Shown piece by piece: positions 34,428 to 43,421 of a DNA stretch of 50,675 bases. Each line of letters opens with the position of its first letter. Within the stretch, counting starts at the first letter, position 1. Under the pieces are notes generated by a model that saw nothing but the letters and a program-made list of their open reading frames with translations, was not told where the DNA came from and made no database searches. The position numbers and the translations under genes were made by a program. This DNA comes from CAZKXU01 sp964556665 (GTDB lineage: Bacteria > Bdellovibrionota_C > UBA2361 > CAZKXU01). The stretch is taken from positions 1 to 50,675 of the forward strand of contig CAZKXU010000012.1 of NCBI GenBank assembly GCA_964556665.1. Direction: 5' to 3'.

Positions 34428-36410
34428 GTGTATAAACATCTATTTTCTCTCTCGATTACTCTAGTTTTTTTCATCAGCTTGTCTGCTTATTTCATTTCAA
34501 ACTTTCACTACCTTGAGCCTACTACACTTACAATTGAAGGAGTCTCAGAAGAAGGTAATAAGGCTATTTTAAGTTGGAATTTAGGCAAAGGATTTAATCC
34601 ATACTCGAATCAAGAGATTCAACTATATAACTCTACTACAGAGGGACAACAAAATACTGACTTATTCACTCAGAAGATACCTTTTCCCCCTCAGTCGGTG
34701 ACTGCAGTACGCATATCAGCAGCAGAGCACGGAAAGCTTTCAGGCATTACCTCCGTAACTATTAGTACAGCCGCAAATAGTTTACAGTTGCCGATTAAGA
34801 AGCTTGCTAAAAATAAAATGGCAACATGGAAAAACCTTCAGATTAAACGCATCACATATCACCCAGCACTAGTATCTTTACAGATAATTTTTGCAGCATT
34901 TATAACCTGGTTGTTTTTTTTATTTTTAAATTTGCCCACACGTTTACAGCAACCAAACTGGAGAAGATGCTTAATTTTTATTTTTTGTGAAGAACGACGC
35001 CTCCTTTTTTGGCTAATGTTTATTTGCATGATTGTGGTTTATAGTTTATGGCTTCTTGCCTACTGGCCAGCAGCTATGACTAATGATTCTTGGTCAAGCT
35101 TAAGCAATGCCTACCGTCTAGATTTCAATGACTGGCATCCTTATATATATACGGTTTTAATACTATTTTGCCTTCAGTTCTTTGATTCAGTCGCAAGTGT
35201 GGCGGTACTGCAAATCCTAACTACTGCACTGTTGGGTTCATATGTCTTTTATTATGTGCTCAAGAATGGAATCAGACCTTTTCTAGTATACCCGTTTTTT
35301 CTTCTTTACACCTTCTCTATTCCGATTGGACTTTACAATATTATACTCTGGAAAGATGTGCCCTTCAGTCTTGCAGTAGCAGCTTTTAGCGTACTCCTAT
35401 TTACTCTTTCAATCTGTAGATATAAATGCAAGCAGAGTTATTCGCTCCCCTATTGGTCATATCCTTTTTTATTTATACTCTTCTCACTGCTCTGCAGTGT
35501 TCGTCATAACGGATTTCCCTTTTTTATAGTCGGTCCATTTCTTCTTTATTTTGCCGTATCAAGAAGCACATGGATCAAGCTACTTACAATTTTTGTAAGC
35601 TCATATATCGTCTTTCACCTGATTATTCCTAAGTCATTTAATATTCAGAAAGTTGGGGGTAGTGGCTATCATCTTTGTAGAAGTGTCCTTCAAATAATGA
35701 CCCATCCGAATTTCTACTCAGAGGACCGCGAAGCTGACTTTCGCATAATGGAGCAAGTAACTGGTAGGAAATGGGCCGATATTAAGAGTATGTACCCTGC
35801 CCGCTGGTACGATCTGTGGGATAGTACACTACTAAGTAAATCACAGTGGAACAAGGATCGAGGCGAAACAGAAGCATACAATCAGAAATTTTTTATCAGA
35901 TTGATATTAGAGAACTTACCAATTTTTTTAACCGAAAGAACATATGATCTATTACATTCTTTTGGACTAGACGATTCTCACTACGGACCGAAAACAGGAT
36001 ACTTTACAAACCCCTTACAGCTTCACGGATCTAATCTTGGACCTCCTGGCAATTTTGTTTATGGTATTGGACTATCTAGCAAACCTAAATCAAGTTGGTT
36101 ATTTGAGATATTGGATCCGCTGGTCTTATGGTCAAAGAAATTTTCCGGTCTTTTCAGCCCTGCTGTTATTATCTGGAACCTCCTCTTACCTTCTTTGCTC
36201 TTATTCTTTATACTCTTTATTTCTAAAGGCTTCTCACCAATATCTTTATTTGTCTTAGTAAACCTAGCTGCTGCTGGCGTTATGTTTTTACTTGGAGCTG
36301 GTGAGAGCTGGCGGTACTTTTACTATCTTTATCTTTCCAGCATATTGGTCCTACCATTATATTTTGTGCAACTTCACATTGAGAAAACAGGGACGGCAAA
36401 TAGCCTCTAA
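34428..36410 (+). CDS. GT-C-like polytopic membrane protein, 660 aa
   Basis: Membrane protein resembling the DUF6020-type group. TM1 (about 5-25), a non-membrane beta-type domain (about 30-145, VTAVRISAAE at 91-100), then ten or more TM segments. The loop AAMTNDSWSSLSNAYRLD followed by NDWHPYIYT and IILWKDVPF, HNGFPFF match the acidic/His loops of these GT-C-like proteins. The layout parallels the 924-aa protein at 28928. The start is GTG at 34428 without a convincing ribosome site. Probable membrane glycosyltransferase of the locus; donor and acceptor unknown. Confidence 0.65.
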   Translation: MYKHLFSLSITLVFFISLSAYFISNFHYLEPTTLTIEGVSEEGNKAILSWNLGKGFNPYSNQEIQLYNSTTEGQQNTDLFTQKIPFPPQSVTAVRISAAEHGKLSGITSVTISTAANSLQLPIKKLAKNKMATWKNLQIKRITYHPALVSLQIIFAAFITWLFFLFLNLPTRLQQPNWRRCLIFIFCEERRLLFWLMFICMIVVYSLWLLAYWPAAMTNDSWSSLSNAYRLDFNDWHPYIYTVLILFCLQFFDSVASVAVLQILTTALLGSYVFYYVLKNGIRPFLVYPFFLLYTFSIPIGLYNIILWKDVPFSLAVAAFSVLLFTLSICRYKCKQSYSLPYWSYPFLFILFSLLCSVRHNGFPFFIVGPFLLYFAVSRSTWIKLLTIFVSSYIVFHLIIPKSFNIQKVGGSGYHLCRSVLQIMTHPNFYSEDREADFRIMEQVTGRKWADIKSMYPARWYDLWDSTLLSKSQWNKDRGETEAYNQKFFIRLILENLPIFLTERTYDLLHSFGLDDSHYGPKTGYFTNPLQLHGSNLGPPGNFVYGIGLSSKPKSSWLFEILDPLVLWSKKFSGLFSPAVIIWNLLLPSLLLFFILFISKGFSPISLFVLVNLAAAGVMFLLGAGESWRYFYYLYLSSILVLPLYFVQLHIEKTGTANSL

Positions 36411-36523
36411 TCCTTAATTGCCAAAATTTCTAATCACATCCAAACTTAAGGTTACGGCCCCGGACCTCGCCTAAAAAGATATTTTTGACACTAGCCAATT
36501 TTAAATATATATTCCACAGCTAT

Positions 36524-37225
36524 ATGACTAATCAAGCAAGCCTAGAGAAGAGGAAGGAACTATTATCAATACTCACTGGTGAGGGGATAGAGATTGGAGC
36601 TCTGCATAGGCCCTCTGATGTGCCTCATCTTAAAGTTAAGTATGTTGACTACCGCACACCGGATGAACTACGTCTGCAATATCCTGAGCTCGCCCCATAT
36701 AAGTTAGTCGATGTCGATATAATCGACGACGCACAAACACTGAAGACAGTCCCTGACAAAACTCAGGATTTCGTTCTTGGTAACCACCTTATCGAGCATA
36801 TGTCTAATCCAATCTCTGCCCTACTAAACTGGGGTCGAGTAATTAAGCCCGGCGGTCATATGTTCCTAGCTGTACCAGAGAGAGATCTGACGATTGATCG
36901 GGAACGAGAGCTTACCCCGCTCGGCCACATAATTGAAGATTACGAGAGCCCCTCGGCTGAACGTGACTTCCAACACTACCTTGATTTTGCTCTCTTCGTA
37001 AGCTGCAGATTTTTTAATGTGCGCCCCGAGTCAGAGTTCAAGAAGTTTGCAGAGGAGCTCTGGGAGATGAAATACAGCATCCACTACCATGTATGGAACC
37101 ATCACACCTTCCGAGATCTAATCAACTACGTATCAAATCGTTTCCCGGAATGGCGTATGAATGTAGTTGCTTCAATGGATCCTGCGATTGATGAGTTTAT
37201 TTATGTTCTGCAGAAGCAGGGGTAG
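36524..37225 (+). CDS. Class I SAM-dependent methyltransferase
   Basis: Soluble type-11-like methyltransferase of 233 aa. The SAM site is atypical: IEIGALHRPSDVPH near the N-terminus serves as the glycine loop. The post-I region VKYVDYRTPDEL and the later FVLGNHLIEHMSNPISALL and GRVIKPGGHMFLAVPE are clear. Relatives occur beside glycosyltransferases in O-antigen loci. The frame can open at TTG 36485; ATG at 36524 (MTNQASLEKRKELLS) is preferred, although neither has a strong ribosome site. The 200-nt gap downstream contains only an imperfect hairpin. Confidence 0.8.
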   Translation: MTNQASLEKRKELLSILTGEGIEIGALHRPSDVPHLKVKYVDYRTPDELRLQYPELAPYKLVDVDIIDDAQTLKTVPDKTQDFVLGNHLIEHMSNPISALLNWGRVIKPGGHMFLAVPERDLTIDRERELTPLGHIIEDYESPSAERDFQHYLDFALFVSCRFFNVRPESEFKKFAEELWEMKYSIHYHVWNHHTFRDLINYVSNRFPEWRMNVVASMDPAIDEFIYVLQKQG

Positions 37226-37425
37226 TACTTAGTCTGAACAGTTTCTGTCATGAGGACGGGAATTATTACTATAGCATCCTAGATACAGTTAAATATCATT
37301 TGAGCTAGACATTAGACGCCTGAGAAAGTACCTCCGATATTTGCGCATAGTTGCAAAAATCAGAGGCACTTGATAAGCTATGGTGGATGCCTTAGGAAAG
37401 GGTAATAGGCATAAAATATAAGCTA

Positions 37426-38598
37426 ATGCACCAACGTAACAGACACATCCTTTCAGTACTACAAAAACGTGCCAAGCTTTGGCCGGTTTTGGGGCTTCTT
37501 GGACCGCGCCAAGTGGGCAAGAGCACCTTGCTGCGTGAGCACTGGGCTGCTATCCAAAAAGCCAGCTTTATCAGCTTTGATCGAAAGGCTCTTAGACAAC
37601 AAGCCGCCAAGGCACCGGAGCATTTTCTGCTATCTATTACGAGCGATCTAACTAAAAAAACTATAATTGATGAAGCACAAAAAGTGCCTGATATTTTCGA
37701 TGCAATCAAAAGCTTGGTTGATGAGCGACGTAGACCCGGTCAATTTACATTGAGTGGCTCAGTTAATTTCTCAGACAAAGTTCAAATTAGAGAGTCACTT
37801 ACAGGACGTATAGGTATTTTCCGGCTCTATCCATTAACCATAAGAGAACTCACTCATCAGCCGATATACTCCGCATGGAGTGGCAACGCTCCAAATAAGG
37901 CATGCAATTCTCAAGATATTGAACTATGGATTAATCGGGGTGGTATGCCCGGAATGTGTTGGTTGCGAAGTGAGGAGGAGAGGTTTGCTGCTTGGGAAGC
38001 TTGGGTAGAAACCGCGTGCTATAAAGATTTACAACAGTTAAAAATTCCTAAATTAGAGGGCGCACTAGCACTGGATATTCTAAATACCATAGCCACACTC
38101 GAATACCCTGACCGCAGCTCAATCGCAGCCAAGATTCGCAAAGACTCAAGAATAGTAGCTAAATATCTCATGGCCTTAGAAAATTTATTTATTCTAAACC
38201 GCATAGATGCACACCCATTGGGAGTTGGAAAGAGCATCTATTACCTTTTCGATTCGGGATTGGCCAACTATTTAGGTGCTTCTCGCGAGGTTCGAGTTAG
38301 GATCTGGTTACTAAATGAGATTTTAGCGCAACATGAATATACAGCAACGATCAGGCCCAGAATTTATCACTATCGCTCCTCCAAATTATCCCGAATTGAC
38401 TTCGTAGTCGAAAAGCGCAACGCTAAGATCGCATTACTTATCAGCGAAGAAGAAAGCATTGGAGAGTATAGCTCTAGAGCACTTAAGATATTCCTTAAGA
38501 ATAATCCAAACTATAAGGGCCTGGTGGCAGCTCCTACATCCACGGAGTATAAATATTCAAATAATATTTCCGTTAAACCTTGGACTTTAATGGGTTAG
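37426..38598 (+). CDS. AAA_14/DUF4143-type ATP-binding protein
   Basis: Predicted ATPase of 390 aa. Walker A GPRQVGKST (26-34), Walker B TIIDEAQKVPD (D82, E83), the arginine-rich segment DERRRPGQFTLSGS and the switch LTGRIGIFRLYPLTIREL are those of the AAA_14 plus C-terminal DUF4143 (nuclease-like) family. The C-terminal part has the RPRIYHYRSSKLSRIDFVVE segment of the restriction-endonuclease-like domain (D in IDFVVE). These proteins are usually mobile single genes of unknown role. It has no obvious link to glycan synthesis and looks like an insertion into the locus. Confidence 0.85.
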   Translation: MHQRNRHILSVLQKRAKLWPVLGLLGPRQVGKSTLLREHWAAIQKASFISFDRKALRQQAAKAPEHFLLSITSDLTKKTIIDEAQKVPDIFDAIKSLVDERRRPGQFTLSGSVNFSDKVQIRESLTGRIGIFRLYPLTIRELTHQPIYSAWSGNAPNKACNSQDIELWINRGGMPGMCWLRSEEERFAAWEAWVETACYKDLQQLKIPKLEGALALDILNTIATLEYPDRSSIAAKIRKDSRIVAKYLMALENLFILNRIDAHPLGVGKSIYYLFDSGLANYLGASREVRVRIWLLNEILAQHEYTATIRPRIYHYRSSKLSRIDFVVEKRNAKIALLISEEESIGEYSSRALKIFLKNNPNYKGLVAAPTSTEYKYSNNISVKPWTLMG

Positions 38599-38656
38599 CT
38601 GTCTGAGTTATGGTTATCAAATACGCCACTCTTGGCAAGTGTTGCGCCTTTTCAAC

Positions 38657-39934
38657 TTAATTTTTCAGGCTAAGATCTCCTCTATTAGTTTTTTTAAGGT
38701 GATCTTTTCCAATACATTCATAAACGTCTGACAAAACTGCCCTTATTCCAGTCCCATTCCAATGCGTATCGTCACGCCAATACAGATACTTATCTAAGCG
38801 CAGATACTTCTCGGCCTCATCCTGAAGCTTGGGCGTAAGGTCAATAATCTCCGCTTTTGTGTCTTTAAATGCCTCCTTAAGTGCTCTTATACCAGGTGCC
38901 GGAGACTGTATCCTAGAGCTGATATAATCAGGTAGATATCTTTTATAAACTCTAAGTTTTGTCGGTATAAAAAAGATACAGGATGTACGACTCAATAGCG
39001 CTTCATCTGCTTCGAATGGCAGTAGTGCAAGCTGCGAAGCCATGGCCAGCTCATTATGTGGTTTTAAGAAGCCTAACTGGCGCTCTCCTACTGTATAAAG
39101 TGACACTGCTGTGTCTTCCCTCTTTAGCATTTCACCCAAAGCTCTACGACTCATTCCATAAATTATCTTTGGATACCTAAGGCTCGGTAAAAATCTTTTT
39201 AAGAATTCAATTCTCTGCCTGTCATATTCTTCACTAATAGAACTTACAGTTTTTATAAGTTGAGATCCAAGTGAAGCATGCCCTAACTGATCTAGATTTG
39301 AGAAATCATTTCCTTCGTAAAAAAAGAATATAAATTTTACTCCCTGACTGCCTCTATTAAGAAACTGCGTTGCTCGATTCATATAATCAGCCGGATCAGA
39401 TGGAAAAGCGATCTGGTATGTATCAACTCCATATTGCTGCTTTAAGAGGGAAGTTAAAGTGTCGGCTTCATCACTTCCGTTTGCTACAACAAAAGAGTCA
39501 CCGTTTAAAATCCAGTGCTGCCCTGCATAATCCGCAGTATTTCTATATCCCCAAGCATCAGTATGAAAATGGACACGGCGCGGCTCCCTTACTGAAAGAG
39601 GCAAAGAGAGATCCAATGCAGCTAAATCACCATGCGGCATATCGATATCAACAGAGATGTTGGCCTGATATCTATCGCGCAAAGCGTATCGTTCATGTTC
39701 ACGGTAAAATTGCTGGCTCTCTCCCCATATCAACCGTACTATCAGCTCCAGCATGACTAAGGAGAAAAATAAGGAGCCCGTAGAAAAGAGCATGCCAGCC
39801 GAGCCTCTCTTTACAATAAAAATAAGGAGTAGCAGTCCTACTATATCTAATAATAGAGGTAAATTAAGACTCCATATGAGCATGCCAAAACACACAGCCA
39901 TTAAATATATCAATTTTGATCTAAAGATATTCAT
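38657..39934 (-). CDS. SGNH-hydrolase-like (AlgX/DltD-type) membrane protein, probable O-acetyltransferase
   Basis: 425 aa. About three hydrophobic segments (about 7-25, 26-42 and 48-68) precede an extracytoplasmic SGNH domain. The nucleophile block is WILNGDSFVVANG (S147) and the catalytic pair is in RDDTHWNGTG (D388, H391), the DxxHW pattern of AlgX/AlgJ/DltD-like enzymes. It probably transfers acetyl groups to the exported polysaccharide or hydrolyses an ester. The frame opens further upstream at 39976, but ATG 39934 has AGGAG four bases before it and is preferred. It is divergent from the GT2 operon to the right. Confidence 0.78.
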   Translation of the reverse strand: MNIFRSKLIYLMAVCFGMLIWSLNLPLLLDIVGLLLLIFIVKRGSAGMLFSTGSLFFSLVMLELIVRLIWGESQQFYREHERYALRDRYQANISVDIDMPHGDLAALDLSLPLSVREPRRVHFHTDAWGYRNTADYAGQHWILNGDSFVVANGSDEADTLTSLLKQQYGVDTYQIAFPSDPADYMNRATQFLNRGSQGVKFIFFFYEGNDFSNLDQLGHASLGSQLIKTVSSISEEYDRQRIEFLKRFLPSLRYPKIIYGMSRRALGEMLKREDTAVSLYTVGERQLGFLKPHNELAMASQLALLPFEADEALLSRTSCIFFIPTKLRVYKRYLPDYISSRIQSPAPGIRALKEAFKDTKAEIIDLTPKLQDEAEKYLRLDKYLYWRDDTHWNGTGIRAVLSDVYECIGKDHLKKTNRGDLSLKN

Positions 39935-40060
39935 CGTTCTCCTAAGAAAACTATCTCCATTATACCAATATGGCAAACCATGATATAAAATGGGCTTAAT
40001 TGCCTTTGATTTTCCAGTATGTTAAACAATTAATCTACTGTTCTACATTTTCTTTCGCAT

Positions 40061-40993
40061 ATGGTATCTGTCACTTCAGGAAAAAGCAGTAAACAGAGCT
40101 GCGCTATTATTATACCGGTATTCAATGAGGAAGGCGCTATCAGAGATACCGTTATGCGTCTGCAGCGCATTGCTACCACCTTGGCGGAATGGCAGTTTGA
40201 AATTATCTGTGTAAATGATGCCTCTACCGACAGTACAGCTGCAATTCTAAATGAGATCAAAGGCATTACAGTCTTAACACACACACTTAATCGTGGCTAC
40301 GGTGGTGCACTCCGTACAGGACTTAACCATGCAAGCGCAGAGTGGGTATTTATCGTAGATGCGGATGCTACATATCCGATAGAAGAGCTAGGCCAATTAT
40401 TATCTGAAATTGATAACGGAGCTGATATGGTAGTCGGTGCCCGTAAAGGCATAGGTATCACCGCTAGCCCTTTTCATCGCATAGCCCGTTGGATTCTTAG
40501 GAAAATGACTCATATACTCACTGGAACTATGGTTCCTGATCTAAATTCCGGAATGCGTGTTTTTCGTCACCGTTTATACCGTGAATTCAAGACTCTCTTA
40601 CCGCTTGGATTCTCATTCACTACTACTCTCACGATGGCCTCTCTCTATTCAAATTATAAAATTATATATGTTCCGATCACTTATGCACCACGCCTTGGTA
40701 AATCCAATATTAAGCCAGTACGTGATTTCTTTGGATTTACTATGCTTATTATCAGGATAGCATCCTATTTTGAGCCATTACGATTCTTCCTACCACTTGC
40801 CTTTGGAGTAATGCTAATTGGATTTCTTAAAGGAAGTCGAGATTTCATTATTTTAGGGCAAATAGGCCCATTAGCAGTTATAGTCTTTTTAATGGGGGTG
40901 CAGATTTTCCTAACCGGTATTATAGCTGAGGTAATTGTACGCAGAGCTTCTTCGAGTACAGAAACGGAGATTCTTAGGACTAATCAAAGATGA
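40061..40993 (+). CDS. Glycosyltransferase family 2 with C-terminal TM pair (DPM1/GtrB-like)
   Basis: 310 aa. IIPVFNEEGAIRDTV, VNDASTDST, NRGYGGALRTGLNHA and VDADATYP (DxD) define the polyprenyl-phosphate-sugar synthase branch. LNSGMRVFR and the following region match the catalytic lid. Two hydrophobic segments at the C-terminus (about 235-255 and 265-290) anchor it to the membrane, as in GtrB. It probably makes a polyprenyl-phosphate-linked sugar used by a GT-C enzyme such as those encoded at 28928 or 34428. It leads a four-gene operon, its stop overlapping the next gene by 4 nt. Confidence 0.87.
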   Translation: MVSVTSGKSSKQSCAIIIPVFNEEGAIRDTVMRLQRIATTLAEWQFEIICVNDASTDSTAAILNEIKGITVLTHTLNRGYGGALRTGLNHASAEWVFIVDADATYPIEELGQLLSEIDNGADMVVGARKGIGITASPFHRIARWILRKMTHILTGTMVPDLNSGMRVFRHRLYREFKTLLPLGFSFTTTLTMASLYSNYKIIYVPITYAPRLGKSNIKPVRDFFGFTMLIIRIASYFEPLRFFLPLAFGVMLIGFLKGSRDFIILGQIGPLAVIVFLMGVQIFLTGIIAEVIVRRASSSTETEILRTNQR

Positions 40994-42573
40994 TCGCCGT
41001 AATTGGCTCAGGCCCATGCGGAGTTGCATGCGCAGAGACACTGCTAAAAAAAGGTCAGGCAGTTACGGTCATTGATGGCGGCATAGATCTTGAGCCAGAA
41101 ATCAGTGTTAGCCTCTCAAAGCTATCCTCACTGCCTTTTGATGAATGGGATAATAACGTCATTCACGATTTCAAATCAAAGAGCATCACTGACGTAAAAG
41201 GGGTACAGCTTAAATATACATACGGATCCGACTTCCCTTATCGCAACGTCGATAAATACATTCCACGCACCTCAGAAAACATCGGACACCTAACTCCCTC
41301 ACTTGCAGTTGGCGGCTTTAGTAATGTGTGGGGCTCAGCAATTTTGCCCTATACAGAGCGTGATCTTGCGAAATGGCCGATCAAATTAGTAGAACTTGAG
41401 CCGTTTTATCGCTCTATTCTTACCTCCTTGCCAGTAGCAGCAGAGCATGATGATCTAGAGGAACTTTTCCCGCTCTACTGTGAGCACCATCAGCCGCTTG
41501 AAAAAAGCACACAAATAAAAGGGATATACGACCGTCTCAAACGATATCGGAGTAGATTCTCCAATTCCGGCATCAGGTTTGGAGGCTCAAGACTTGCAGT
41601 AGATGCGAGCGGCCATACGCTAAGGTCGCGAGCCTGTACCTATTGCGGATTATGTCTTTTTGGCTGTCCGTATGGATTAATCTACAACTCTGGTGAGGCT
41701 TTAAAGAGGCTGAAAAATTCTGCAAATCTTAAACATATATCAGGATTACTAGTAAAAAGTTTGGTAGAAAATGATGGAATGGTTGAGATTCATGCCTTAG
41801 ATCTAAAGACTGATAAAGTGCATACCCTAAAGGCTTCTAAGGTATTCTTAGCAGCAGGCGCCATATCATCAACTAAGATCTTATTAAGATCCCTAATGAT
41901 GCATGAACGTGAAGTAGAAATGAAGGTAAGTGAATATTTTATGCTGCCGCTTCTAAAGTTTGGATGCGTAGGCAAGATAGAGAGTGAGAGACTTCACACC
42001 TTAGCACAACTTTTTATGGAGGTAGATGATGCAGCACTTTGTGAAAATCTAATTCATTTACAGCTCTATGGTTACAGCGAGCTGTTTTCGATGGCACTTA
42101 GTAAACCTTTGCGTTATATGGGCCCATTCAAGCAAATAATTAAAAATCAGCTGCTTGGCAGATTAATGGTAATTCAGGGCTATCTCCATTCAGATCAATC
42201 ATCGCGTATCTCAATTACATTACGAAACGACGCGGTGGAGACCCTTGCTCTTAAAGGCATGATAAATCCAGATGCAAAGGGGACTATACGTCAACTAGTT
42301 TATAAATTATTAAAACTCAGTTACTATACCGGCATGCTTCCAATTGCACCTGTATTAAGTATAGGAAAACCTGGTGAGGGACGTCATGCTGGAGCTACCT
42401 TCCCAATGAGAAGCACAATCAGCAACACCCCATACTCCGATCGCCAAGGACGCCCTATGGGAATGCGGAATGTCCATCTAGTCGACACATCAAATTTTCC
42501 TACGATTCCTGCACCAACGATCACTCTTACGGCTATGGCAAATGCTCAACGTATTGTAAACGAGGCAGTGTAA
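40990..42573 (+). CDS. GMC-type FAD oxidoreductase with ferredoxin-like cysteine motif
   Basis: 527 aa. The FAD Rossmann motif GSGPCG (6-11) is at the N-terminus. VGGFSNVWGSAILP and the C-terminal VHLVDTSNFPTIPAPTITLTAMANAQRIV are GMC-family blocks. At 216-226 the sequence CTYCGLCLFGC has CxxCxxCxxxCP spacing, like a 4Fe-4S ferredoxin site. It probably oxidises a sugar hydroxyl in glycan or precursor synthesis; the natural electron acceptor is unknown. It overlaps the GT2 by 4 nt and is followed by an SDR after 5 nt, so it acts within the same operon. Confidence 0.78.
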   Translation: MIAVIGSGPCGVACAETLLKKGQAVTVIDGGIDLEPEISVSLSKLSSLPFDEWDNNVIHDFKSKSITDVKGVQLKYTYGSDFPYRNVDKYIPRTSENIGHLTPSLAVGGFSNVWGSAILPYTERDLAKWPIKLVELEPFYRSILTSLPVAAEHDDLEELFPLYCEHHQPLEKSTQIKGIYDRLKRYRSRFSNSGIRFGGSRLAVDASGHTLRSRACTYCGLCLFGCPYGLIYNSGEALKRLKNSANLKHISGLLVKSLVENDGMVEIHALDLKTDKVHTLKASKVFLAAGAISSTKILLRSLMMHEREVEMKVSEYFMLPLLKFGCVGKIESERLHTLAQLFMEVDDAALCENLIHLQLYGYSELFSMALSKPLRYMGPFKQIIKNQLLGRLMVIQGYLHSDQSSRISITLRNDAVETLALKGMINPDAKGTIRQLVYKLLKLSYYTGMLPIAPVLSIGKPGEGRHAGATFPMRSTISNTPYSDRQGRPMGMRNVHLVDTSNFPTIPAPTITLTAMANAQRIVNEAV

Positions 42574-42578
42574 CAGTT

Positions 42579-43412
42579 ATGAGATGTATTATTACAGGCT
42601 CTAATGGCTATGTTGGTTCAAAGATCAAGGAGTATCTTAACAAATCCGGAGTTGAGGTGATCGAGTTAATACGGACTCCCTCTACTTTAGGCAATGTTAT
42701 AAGTTACAAACTGGGCGAAGAACCTAATCTTACTTCTATAGGAGCAGATGCACTCATTCATTGCGCCTACGATATGGGCGCATTTAGGTGGGCTGATATT
42801 GAAAATACAAATATTAGTGGATCTATCAAACTTCTGCGCGCAGCAAAAGATGCATGTATCAAATATATTATCCTGATCTCCTCAATTAGTGCTTATAATG
42901 AGTGCCAATCACTTTACGGCAAAGCCAAACTTTGCATCGAAGATGAAGCGGCCAAGATAGGCGCACATATTATTCGACCAGGGCTAGTTTACAGTGATGG
43001 CTCTAGTGGCGGCATGGTAGGTACATTAACTAAACTTGTTAACGCTTTAAACTTAATTCCAGTCGTAGGTGGCTCAAAAAAAATGTTTCTCTGTCATGAG
43101 CAGGATCTTGCAAATCTCGTTCTTAAAATCATAACAAATCCTGACATTAAGCCTAGCAGGCCAATCTTAGCAGCCAACGCTGTGCCTCTTACTTTCTTAC
43201 AAATACTAAAGAGCCTCGCTGAAAAAAGAGGGAAAATGCCCATATTTATACCAATTCCGTGGCAGCTAGCCTGGTTGGGTCTAAAGTTGTTAGAGCTCCT
43301 TGGGATACGTCCTCCTTTTAAAAGTGATAGTTTAATTAGCTTGATGTATCCTGATCCCAATCCTGATTTTTCTACCCTTGACGGTTTGGGAGTTAAATTT
43401 AGAGAATTTTGA
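42579..43412 (+). CDS. NAD-dependent epimerase/dehydratase family SDR
   Basis: 277 aa. The NAD motif GSNGYVG (7-13), SSISAYNE and YGKAK (YxxxK) identify an extended SDR. The C-terminal half (LTFLQILKSLAEKRGKMPIF, PWQLAWLGLKLLELLG) resembles the WcaG-like group acting on nucleotide or lipid-linked sugars. Together with the adjacent GMC oxidase it could complete an oxidation-reduction epimerisation of a sugar, but this is conjecture. Gap to GMC 5 nt, to the AsnB-type gene 9 nt. Confidence 0.8.
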   Translation: MRCIITGSNGYVGSKIKEYLNKSGVEVIELIRTPSTLGNVISYKLGEEPNLTSIGADALIHCAYDMGAFRWADIENTNISGSIKLLRAAKDACIKYIILISSISAYNECQSLYGKAKLCIEDEAAKIGAHIIRPGLVYSDGSSGGMVGTLTKLVNALNLIPVVGGSKKMFLCHEQDLANLVLKIITNPDIKPSRPILAANAVPLTFLQILKSLAEKRGKMPIFIPIPWQLAWLGLKLLELLGIRPPFKSDSLISLMYPDPNPDFSTLDGLGVKFREF

Positions 43413-43421
43413 TCATAACTT

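Noticed and set aside
37331..37366. Imperfect hairpin (12 of 14 pairs) between the methyltransferase and the AAA ATPase
   Set aside because: No T-run follows and no partner copy is seen; too weak to call a terminator.
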